Shown here: positions 1-6,995 of the stretch, piece by piece
Layout: the number at the start of each line of letters is the position of its first letter
How positions within the stretch are numbered: position 1 is the stretch's first letter
Source: Arenivirga flava
Lineage (GTDB): Bacteria > Actinomycetota > Actinomycetes > Actinomycetales > Microbacteriaceae
Reading direction: 5' to 3'
Length of the DNA stretch: 64,000 nucleotides
Assembly: GCF_030161575.1 (NCBI RefSeq)
Contig: NZ_BSUL01000001.1
Coordinates: 2,833,809 to 2,897,808 of the forward strand
Notes under the pieces: generated by a model
What the model saw: only the letters and a program-made list of their open reading frames with translations
Databases searched by the model: none
Told to the model about the DNA's origin: nothing
Translations under genes and position numbers: made by a program

Positions 1-2
1 CC

Positions 3-326
3 GATGTGTACGACTGGGCGCTCGTCGCGGCCCAGGTCAACTCCCGGACGGTGCCGCAGCAGATCGCGCACTGGGCGCGCATCGGGCGAGAACTCGAGAG
101 GTCTCCGCAGGTCAGTCATCGTTCCATCAGCGAGGTGCTCGAAGGCAGTCGCGTGTATGACGCCTTGAGCGAGCCGGAGCAGGCGATCGTGCGCCAGGAG
201 TGGGCCGAGCGAGCGACGGCCGCGCGTGGCGCGCTCGACTACGCGGCGCGGTTCGCCGCGGACGGCGAGTCGTACTCGGAGCTCGACGAGCACGGCGCGG
301 TCGTCGTGCATCCAGCCCACGACTGA
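3..326 (+). CDS. ParD-like antitoxin, 5' end cut off by the window
   Basis: The frame is open from the first bases of the window, so the true start lies upstream. The visible part has the core of the actinobacterial ParD-like antitoxin family, including QQIAHWARIGRELE followed by SPQVSHR. Its stop overlaps the ATG of the next gene (TGATG), so the pair is translationally coupled. In this family the antitoxin blocks its cognate toxin and usually represses its own operon. A GTG at 6 could act as a start, but that would remove the expected N-terminal DNA-binding part, so I treat the gene as partial. The family call rests on remembered motif similarity. Confidence 0.7.
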   Translation, partial: DVYDWALVAAQVNSRTVPQQIAHWARIGRELERSPQVSHRSISEVLEGSRVYDALSEPEQAIVRQEWAERATAARGALDYAARFAADGESYSELDEHGAVVVHPAHD

Positions 327-901
327 TGCCGCTGCTGCACCTGCTCGCAGGACCGAACGGTTCCGGCAAGTCCAGCTACGTGGCCGACGTGCTGGCACCC
401 ATGACCCGGTTGCCCTTCATCAACACCGATGAGATCGCTGCGGCGCACTGGCCCGACTCGGCCGCTCAGCACGCCTACGAGGCGGCGCAGCTCGCCGAGC
501 AGCTTCGTAGGCAGCACATGGCCGATGGCGCCTCGTTCATCTCGGAGACGGTGTTCTCGCATCCGAGCAAGGTTCAGCTCGTCGCCGACGCGTCGAGTGC
601 CGATTACCTCGTGCATCTGCACATCGTCATCGTGCCCGTCGAACTCACCGTGCAGCGGGTGCGTGAACGGGTGCGGCGCGGCGGTCACGAGGTGCCCGAG
701 CAGAAGATCCGCGATCGCTACGAGCGTCTCTGGGGCCATCTCGCCGAGGCGATCCGCATCGCCGACGTGACCGAGGTGCTCGACAACAGCAGCGCGCGTG
801 CCCCCTTCCGGCTCTGCGCGTCCTTCGAGCGCGGCAGGCTGGCCTCGGCACCGAGCTGGCCGACCTGGGCCCCGCCCGAACTGGTGGCGGCGGGGCGCTG
901 A
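326..901 (+). CDS. zeta-toxin-family P-loop kinase
   Basis: A 191-residue protein with a Walker A motif at residues 8-16 (AGPNGSGKS), then NTDEIAAAHW and SETVFSHPSK. This pattern is seen in the zeta-toxin/AAA_33 kinases. Zeta toxins phosphorylate UDP-N-acetylglucosamine and so poison peptidoglycan synthesis; some relatives have other small-molecule substrates, so the target here is inferred. The ATG at 326 overlaps the antitoxin stop, which decides the start. The last 30 residues are rich in Ala, Pro and Trp and look unstructured. Base composition is that of the host backbone, unlike the island that begins at 1674. Confidence 0.8.
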   Translation: MPLLHLLAGPNGSGKSSYVADVLAPMTRLPFINTDEIAAAHWPDSAAQHAYEAAQLAEQLRRQHMADGASFISETVFSHPSKVQLVADASSADYLVHLHIVIVPVELTVQRVRERVRRGGHEVPEQKIRDRYERLWGHLAEAIRIADVTEVLDNSSARAPFRLCASFERGRLASAPSWPTWAPPELVAAGR

Positions 902-1034
902 ACGGACGAGGGCCAGCGCGTGCCGGTCAGCCGTCGCGCGTAGCGTCCCTGCATCCGGCAGGATCAGCGGAGGGGCGCCACGAGATCGCAGACCGCTCCG
1001 TCGACGTCGCAACCCACCGGATGAAGAGAGCACG

Positions 1035-1655
1035 ATGACCAGCGCAGCCCCGCGAGTCCGCACCAAGACCCCGTTCTGGGCGAAGGCGCTCGTCGCGCTC
1101 ATCCTCATCACGGTCATCGGCGCCGTCGCCTTCTTCGCCGGCAAGTTCTTCGGCGCCGACGAGGAGCGCACCGTGCAGGTGGTCCGCTCGGTCGAGGTCG
1201 AGGAGCAGGTGATCCTGCTGACGGCTGGGCTGGCGGATGACATCCCGCTCGAGCGCGAGGCGTTCAGCATCTTCGACCTGTTCGATCTGCCGGGTTCGGA
1301 GCGTGCGACGGATCTGCGGGTCGACTTCGACGGCAAGTTCGGCATCGAGGGCGGCGAGGTGCAGATCGAGCAGCGCGGCGAGAACGCGTACCTGATCCGC
1401 ATCCCCGAGTTCCAGTACCTCGGCTACGACAACCCGGAGTTCACGGTGGCGTCGGAGCGCAACGGCGTGCTCAGCTGGACGACCGAGGAGATCGACACCC
1501 TCGAGGCGGCCGAGTACGCGCTGTCCGATGATGCCGCGCAGCGGCACATCGACGGATTCCGCCCGCTGCTCGAGCAGCAGGCCGAGCAGTTCTACACCCG
1601 CATCGTCTCGGGCATCGATCCGGAGATCACGCTCGAGTTCGAGTTCGCGGGCTGA
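1035..1655 (+). CDS. membrane-anchored protein of unknown function
   Basis: A 206-residue protein. After a short basic N-terminus comes one transmembrane segment (about residues 17-41), then an acidic domain predicted to lie outside the membrane. That domain has alternating hydrophobic residues (VQVVRSVEVEEQVILLTAG) that suggest beta structure, and a helical C-terminal third. The architecture recalls DUF4230-type proteins, but I cannot confirm that. A GAAGAGAG ribosome-binding site sits just before the ATG. The gene stands alone: 133 bases separate it from the zeta toxin, and it converges on the DUF262 gene. No function is proposed. Confidence 0.6.
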   Translation: MTSAAPRVRTKTPFWAKALVALILITVIGAVAFFAGKFFGADEERTVQVVRSVEVEEQVILLTAGLADDIPLEREAFSIFDLFDLPGSERATDLRVDFDGKFGIEGGEVQIEQRGENAYLIRIPEFQYLGYDNPEFTVASERNGVLSWTTEEIDTLEAAEYALSDDAAQRHIDGFRPLLEQQAEQFYTRIVSGIDPEITLEFEFAG

Positions 1656-1673
1656 CGCTCGTGCTCGGTGGGC

Positions 1674-3458
1674 TCACCCCTGAGCGGCGGTGCTGACACC
1701 CTCCAAAGTTTCGGCCTGCCCGAGCGCCACCAGGAGTCGCCCCCGGATCCGTTGCTTCCGCTGCTCGAAGAAGAGCGCGAAATCGGACAAGCCGAGCGGT
1801 AGGCCGTCGAGGTCGTTCTCGCTCAAGTAGGTCGCTCGTTTCTCAAGGTTCGCGAACGCGCCGTTGATCCACTCGGCGGGCAGAGCATCCTGCTTTTCGA
1901 TGTTCGCGGTGCCGGCGAGCAGCTGGAGGTTTGGAAGCAAGTTGATTGCTCCGATGAAGTCATCGATTTTCTCTAGATCTACCCCCGCACTCAACAGCTT
2001 CTTCTTTGTGAATCTCGATTTCGGGAAAATGTGATCCTCATGGAACTTCTTGCCGAGATCGAGGCCCGGGTACAGCACCGAGAGCACAGAGAATGTTCGT
2101 TGGCCGGCGTATTTGAGATTGAGCAGTTCATCGATCTCAGCCTCGTCGAACACGAGGCTCTTCCCTGCCGCCGCCATGGCGCTTTCGACCGAGTTGAGCG
2201 GGAAGCCTCCCTTAGCCTCCTCGCTGATCACGTCGCGGATGCGGAGGAGGAGGGTGTCAAGACCGGACCCCCAGATGCCACGCTTCACCAGCGATCGCGT
2301 AACCCATCGCTGTAAGGCCAGGCGATCGGCAGCGTCGACCGAGGAGTCGAGATAGGAATCAGTGGCGCCTCGACGGTGTAGATAGTAGGCGACGGGCACG
2401 ATCACACTGTTCGCCGTGAGGTTGCGTTCGTTGTATCCGAACTGCTGCAGGAGCGTCGCGGCGCGAAGTAGGGCGCCCTTGATCTCGTGCCAGGCAGATT
2501 CGACCTTCTCCATGTTCTCCTGGGTGAAGTTGCTCACGGTGAAACGAACGTCCACGTCGGCGATCGTGAGCGCGGTCTTGAGAACGACGTCCTTCGAGAA
2601 CGAGAACTGCCGTCCGGCGTTGCTGTTGATCTCCGAGACGAGTGAGCGAACTTCCTCGCGCGCGTCGAGATCGCGCCATTGATTCGTCGCCATGGAGAGC
2701 AGTGGATCCGAGTAAGAGAGCGTGGTTCCGCCGCTGTTCACACGGACAAAGATCTCGAGAACCTTGTCAGCATCCTGGTCGGTGACCAGGAAGTAGTTCA
2801 TAGGCTTCAGGATCCGCATGGCCTGAAAGAGTTCGTACAGTCGCTGAAAAGCATCAGTGGTGTTCGCAATCTCGCGCCGGCTGAGCTCCTGCATAATTGC
2901 GGGCCCTGCATCAGCGAGGTCGAGCACGGCGCCGACGCGGAACCACTTGTCTGCCTCGCCCTCGGAGGGTGCAGCTTCGCGCTCCGACAGAAAACGCAGG
3001 TCGTACCTGGTGCCGAGTTCCTCGTCGTCTGGCGCATCGACGAGGTTGAGGTACAGACGCTTGCTGGGGAACGCGTCGGCGCTATTCCACCATGCGTACT
3101 TTCGCTTCTCGGCGTAACTGCCGTACAGCGCTATGTTCAGCGAGGTGAGTCGCTGCTGTCCGTCAAGAACCGCGACGGTGCCACTTCCCGAAGGTACGGT
3201 CGCCTTGGCGGCGTAGGGGTTGTCGCGCTCGTGGTAGTTGGTCAAGAATTCGTAGAACGTGTACGACTGAGCGGTTTCGGGCTTCACTTCCCAAAGCAGG
3301 AAGGAGCCGACCGGATAGCCCCGCATCAGGCTGTCGACGAGCTTGACTATTTGATCCGAACTCCATACGAACTCGCGCTGGATTGCGGGCATGAGGTAAT
3401 CCCGCTTGTGGATAGCGGTGAGCACATCCTCGATACTGCGGGGGGTCTGAAACGACAT
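1674..3458 (-). CDS. DUF262/HNH protein, GmrSD-like (candidate modified-DNA restriction enzyme)
   Basis: A 594-residue protein. The N-terminal DUF262 (ParB-like nucleotidase) domain is marked by AIQREFVW at residues 25-32 and DGQQR at 99-103. The C-terminal part carries EDHIFPKSRF around 474-483 followed by INLLPNLQLL, an HNH-nuclease signature of the DUF1524/DUF262 C-terminal type. GmrS (DUF262) and GmrD (DUF1524) form the type IV enzyme that cuts glucosylated hydroxymethylcytosine DNA; single-chain fusions and BrxU are relatives. It is the last gene of a three-gene minus-strand cassette, 49 bases after the 61-residue gene. G+C is clearly below the backbone, which suggests transfer. Target specificity is unknown. 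Confidence 0.8.
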   Translation of the reverse strand: MSFQTPRSIEDVLTAIHKRDYLMPAIQREFVWSSDQIVKLVDSLMRGYPVGSFLLWEVKPETAQSYTFYEFLTNYHERDNPYAAKATVPSGSGTVAVLDGQQRLTSLNIALYGSYAEKRKYAWWNSADAFPSKRLYLNLVDAPDDEELGTRYDLRFLSEREAAPSEGEADKWFRVGAVLDLADAGPAIMQELSRREIANTTDAFQRLYELFQAMRILKPMNYFLVTDQDADKVLEIFVRVNSGGTTLSYSDPLLSMATNQWRDLDAREEVRSLVSEINSNAGRQFSFSKDVVLKTALTIADVDVRFTVSNFTQENMEKVESAWHEIKGALLRAATLLQQFGYNERNLTANSVIVPVAYYLHRRGATDSYLDSSVDAADRLALQRWVTRSLVKRGIWGSGLDTLLLRIRDVISEEAKGGFPLNSVESAMAAAGKSLVFDEAEIDELLNLKYAGQRTFSVLSVLYPGLDLGKKFHEDHIFPKSRFTKKKLLSAGVDLEKIDDFIGAINLLPNLQLLAGTANIEKQDALPAEWINGAFANLEKRATYLSENDLDGLPLGLSDFALFFEQRKQRIRGRLLVALGQAETLEGVSTAAQG

Positions 3459-3507
3459 GTGAGACGGTTTCCTTCGTCTGGGGGCGAGCTGCGGATTCGT
3501 TGATCAG

Positions 3508-3693
3508 TTAGGAGCGACATCTACCGAAGTGGCGGAGCACGGAGTCGGCGAGGTCGGCATCGACTTCCCACCGACCGCCCTTGCCTGGAGCGGTTTGGGG
3601 GCTGAGCCTGCGCAGCTCTGTACGGACCTTCTTGCCACCATCCGTGTGACCGAGATGCGCGGCAAGCTGCGGGGGAGTAGTGGGGAGGTTCAT
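3508..3693 (-). CDS. 61-residue helical protein, possible mini DNA-binding domain
   Basis: Reads MNLPTTPPQLAAHLGH at the start, then KKVRTELRRLSP, and ends with GGRWEVDADLADSVLRHFG. This resembles a small actinobacterial domain (LAEELGV...RLRAWLR...GKRWELT type) that looks like a compact helix-turn-helix and is often found fused to other proteins. The ATG overlaps the stop of the upstream gene in an ATGA arrangement, and the DUF262 gene follows. It may give DNA binding or regulation to the cassette, or serve as an antitoxin-like partner; both are inferences. That the frame is real is supported by the exact coupling, not by homology. Confidence 0.5.
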   Translation of the reverse strand: MNLPTTPPQLAAHLGHTDGGKKVRTELRRLSPQTAPGKGGRWEVDADLADSVLRHFGRCRS

Positions 3694-4949
3694 CGCTTCT
3701 CGTCTTCAGGGGTCGTGTCCGTCGCCTGCCTCAGCCGTCGTGCCCGTTCGGCCAGTCCGGTCGACACCTTCTCGGTGACGCCGAGCGCCCCTCCAAAAGC
3801 CTTGAGCCCGAACCGGCGAACGTTGTCGGCCGTGTCGGCCCCGGTCTCGACTGCCTTATCCCGTGCTTCACCGACCGCTACGAGCCAGCGCTTCGCCTCG
3901 ATCGCCTCGTGCTTGCCGTCGATGCCGATCCGATCATGGAACTCGATCACATCTGTCGCGACCTCGCCGATCGAACGGACAGCTGCACTCGAACTGAATG
4001 GATTGAACAGGGCACGAGCATTGGCCGTGTCAGCGGTCGCCTCGATCCGCTCCAGGAGCCGGAATGTCGTCTGAGAGACGAGGGCGCGGCGATGCGCGCG
4101 CGCAGCGTCGAGCGCGTTACGGTGCTGGTCCAGCTCCTCGGGCTCCGTATCGAAGACGCGATCGAGTTCGAGCACGCCGAGCCCGTTGAAGAGCTGGAAG
4201 CAGCGCGCCAGCACGACGAGCCACTCTTCGACCGTCGCCTCCGCCGCTTTCGATACATCGGCAAGCTCCGAGGCATTCGAGCGCTTCTCCAGCTTCGCGG
4301 CGATCGCGTCGAGCTGCCGCAGCGCATAGGACTGCACAGAGCTGATGATCATCGGGCCGCTCTGGACCTTCGACCAGGTGATGTCGCTGACGCGCCCCGT
4401 GTGCTCGCGGACGATCATCGCTTCATCGATCATGAGGCCGACGCCGATCATCTCGGCGAGTACCGCGTCCTTCTGAGCACGGAGGATGTCGTCGACCTTT
4501 TCCTCGATCACGGCGAGGTACTCGGAGATCTCATCCATTGCCTGCTGCATGGCGATCTGCGACATGATGCCCGCTGCTCCGGCAAGCGCCGCCGGATTGG
4601 TCAGAATGGCCATGGGCGTCTGGACGATCTGCAGGATGTGCTGTGTCTTGCTGCTGCCATCGACCACGATGGCGCGGCCGATGCTGCCGGTGGGTCCCTT
4701 CATGAGCTGGCCGAGACGCATGACCTGCGCGGACTCTTCGGTCAGCTTGACCCACCTGCCTGCGTTGGCAGCCACTTCTGCGGCAGTCTGCGCCGTTCCG
4801 GCGCCCGCGCTGAGCGTGCTCGCGAGCTTTCGCCGGTCGATGGCTCGGGACTCGAGGCCGCTTCGAGCGAAGAACTGCTCGACCGCAGTCGACGAACCGA
4901 AGACTGCGACGCCCTCGCCGTCGCTCACCAGCTCGATCTCGTTGCTCAT
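3690..4949 (-). CDS. helical protein with an internal hydrophobic segment, unknown function, first gene of the DUF262 cassette
   Basis: A 419-residue protein starting MSNEIELVSDGEGVAVFG. The ATG at 4949 is preceded by GGAAGAG; an upstream in-frame start exists but adds an implausible Arg/Pro-rich leader. Residues 40-110 are Ala-rich. A glycine/alanine-rich hydrophobic stretch lies at about 112-138 (AILTNPAALAGAAGIMSQIA), followed by an amphipathic helix (YLAVIEEKVDDILRAQKD) and a long helical C-terminal half. Helical proteins with one hydrophobic hairpin include alpha-helical pore-forming toxins, so a membrane effector is conceivable, but this is structural analogy only. It is coupled by ATGA overlap to the 61-residue gene, which leads into the DUF262 gene. 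Related uncharacterised proteins appear to exist in other actinobacteria. Confidence 0.6.
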   Translation of the reverse strand: MSNEIELVSDGEGVAVFGSSTAVEQFFARSGLESRAIDRRKLASTLSAGAGTAQTAAEVAANAGRWVKLTEESAQVMRLGQLMKGPTGSIGRAIVVDGSSKTQHILQIVQTPMAILTNPAALAGAAGIMSQIAMQQAMDEISEYLAVIEEKVDDILRAQKDAVLAEMIGVGLMIDEAMIVREHTGRVSDITWSKVQSGPMIISSVQSYALRQLDAIAAKLEKRSNASELADVSKAAEATVEEWLVVLARCFQLFNGLGVLELDRVFDTEPEELDQHRNALDAARAHRRALVSQTTFRLLERIEATADTANARALFNPFSSSAAVRSIGEVATDVIEFHDRIGIDGKHEAIEAKRWLVAVGEARDKAVETGADTADNVRRFGLKAFGGALGVTEKVSTGLAERARRLRQATDTTPEDEKR

Positions 4950-5201
4950 GCTCTTCCTTCGACCAGGCAGGCAACTACCAGCCGGATTGCACCGCGGTCG
5001 TCCTGCAACTCTGAAACGGAGGCGCCCAGTGCGTCGAGGAGCCCCCAGCTCGACTGCGCTCAAACTAGCCCAGGCTTCAGACTTCGCGCTCCGCCCAAAT
5101 CTGGGGCAACAGTCCAGACAGCCGGTTCAGCGCGAACTGTCCGCATGGGTCTACGTCATCGGCGAGAACAGCAATGCTCAGCGGATGTGCTGGTCAGCGG
5201 C

Positions 5202-5838
5202 AACGTGCGCGAGCCCTGCGACCTGTTCCGCATGCTGCCGACCGCGAAGGCGTCGTTCGCCACCAAATTCGTCAACCGCGAGCTGCTGCAGTGGGACTCG
5301 ATGGGCCGCACCCGCATCCGCTTCTCCCTCATGCCGCACGAGACGGCGAAGGTCACGGACATCCGCACTTCCCCGATCGCCGAGCGCATCGCGGCGATCA
5401 ACGACTTCGCGTGTTGATGCAAGCGCCGCCGGCCACGAGGTGCACGTCAACTTCTCGCCGATCATCCTGACGCCGACCTGGTTCGAGGACTGGACGGATC
5501 TGCTGCTCCAAATCGACGCCGCGCTCTCCCCGGCCACAACGGCGCAGATCGCCGCCGAGGTGATCTTTCTCACCCACAACGAGGCGCTGCACGAGACCAA
5601 CCTCGGCTGGCACACCAAGGCCGAAGAGCTGCTCTGGCGCCCTGACCTGCAGGAGCCTAAGCTCTCGCAGAACGGCCAGCTCAACGTCCGCTACCGCGCG
5701 AACCAGAAGCGGATGCACCTCGACCGTTTCCTCGCGTTGGCCGACCGCGTGCTGCCGTACTGCTGCATTTGCTACGCATTTGGACTCGGCATTGATCGAC
5801 TCCGGCGGAGCGTGATCGCGATGTCGGGAATGAAGTAG
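5202..5838 (+). pseudogene. remnant of a spore-photoproduct-lyase-like (radical SAM family) gene
   Basis: Two adjacent frames together encode the C-terminal part of an SPL-like protein. One frame runs to a stop at 5415-5417 and contains FRMLPTAKASFATKFVNREL and RTSPIAERIAAINDF. Another continues from about 5418 with AAGHEVHVNFSPIILTPTW, AAEVIFLTHNEALHETNLGW and AEELLWRPDLQEPKLSQNG. The N-terminal part with the radical-SAM cysteine motif is missing and the two segments are out of frame, so the gene is dead. The junction (TTCGCGTGTTGATGCAAGC) differs from the simple C/G-run deletions elsewhere in the window. It lies between the DUF262 cassette and Hachiman and may be the residue of the gene into which the island inserted. 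Confidence 0.75.
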
Positions 5839-6065
5839 GAGGAGGGCCTCCGCAACCCACTCCGCGCCGCGGAACCTGGTCGATCGACGTGTACCGGCTC
5901 TGACCGATCCGGGTGACGGATGACCTCCGTCAAAGGCTACGCGGGGTCGTTCTCGGGCTGAACCCATAAATCGCTTTGGACCAATGGATCATTAATCCCC
6001 GTTTGAGGGGCAGCGTTCCGTTCACCCTGCGGTTATTCTTCCGGCATGGCGGGGGTCAGTCTTCA

Positions 6066-6995
6066 GTGAGCACATCAGTTGAGTCCGAAGCGTTGGCGCG
6101 AGGACTCGAAAAGCAAGTTCGTTCGTATTTCCACTTGCTCGGCGAACAGCAGGTGCTCGATACGCGTGTGCGATTCCGAGTCCATTGGCTCGCCTTCGAC
6201 GCCAATGGGCGTGACCGAACTAAAGCTCTGGCCAACCACCTCTACGCTCGCATCATCGACTTCTGTATTCCGCGTTCACGAATCCTTGAAGCTCAATTCT
6301 TGGACCGTCAGGAAGGTGGCAACGCGCATCTTTCGATGCTCCAAGAAGAGGCTCGGACACTTTTCCTGAATTCCACAAAGTCAGGTGAAGGAGGCGAGTT
6401 GTTGCTCTTTTTCCTACTAGAGGCAGAACTGAAGCTGCCTCAGATCCTCTGCAAAATGGACCTCAAGACTAGTCCCGAGATGCCGATTCACGGCGTAGAC
6501 GGCGTCCACGCTGGCTGGACTGACGATGGCAAGGTGGCCGTTTACTGGGGTGAGTCGAAACTTTACGAGGATGCACCAGCAGCGATGTCGGCTTGCTTCA
6601 AAAGTATTGCGCCTTTCCTTCTCGATGATGGATTTGGCCCGGCTCGTAAGGACTTCTTGCTCGTTCGCGACAACCTAGACGCGGGCGAGCGTGAGATTTC
6701 GTTGCGTCTCGTGAAGTATTTTACGGATGACGAGCCTGAGCGCCTTGACCTGGAAATCCGCGGTGCTTGCTTAGTTGGATTCAGTCATGATTCTCATGTC
6801 GATCCATTCGAACCCGACGGTGAAACTCTTCTGGAAGAGGTTAGCTCGCAAGTCGACGCGTGGGCTGCCGGTGTCCAAACGCGAGTCAAAAATCGCAAAA
6901 TCTCAAACTTCGAAATTGAGTTCTTCTGCGTGCCTCTTCCTTCTGCGCAGCGGCTTCGTGACGCGTTCAACGAGAAGCTCGGTCATGCTTCATGA
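6066..6995 (+). CDS. hamA: Hachiman defence protein HamA (DUF1837 nuclease)
   Basis: A 309-residue protein from the GTG at 6066; a TTG at 5976 would add 30 residues that do not look like protein. HamA is the effector nuclease of the two-gene Hachiman antiphage system. The DUF1837 core is visible as HGVDGVHAGW (142-151) and VYWGESKLYED (159-169). The Asp and the E-x-K of GESK form a PD-(D/E)xK-like site, matching the Glu/Lys pair shown to be needed in characterised HamA. The stop overlaps the hamB ATG by four bases (ATGA). Base composition is notably AT-richer than the backbone. HamA and HamB act as a complex that senses damaged or foreign DNA. Confidence 0.9.
   Translation: MSTSVESEALARGLEKQVRSYFHLLGEQQVLDTRVRFRVHWLAFDANGRDRTKALANHLYARIIDFCIPRSRILEAQFLDRQEGGNAHLSMLQEEARTLFLNSTKSGEGGELLLFFLLEAELKLPQILCKMDLKTSPEMPIHGVDGVHAGWTDDGKVAVYWGESKLYEDAPAAMSACFKSIAPFLLDDGFGPARKDFLLVRDNLDAGEREISLRLVKYFTDDEPERLDLEIRGACLVGFSHDSHVDPFEPDGETLLEEVSSQVDAWAAGVQTRVKNRKISNFEIEFFCVPLPSAQRLRDAFNEKLGHAS

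Noticed and set aside
5976..6065. TTG start giving a longer HamA
   Set aside because: The extra 30 residues do not look like protein and overlap the likely promoter region; the GTG at 6066 gives a normal family length.
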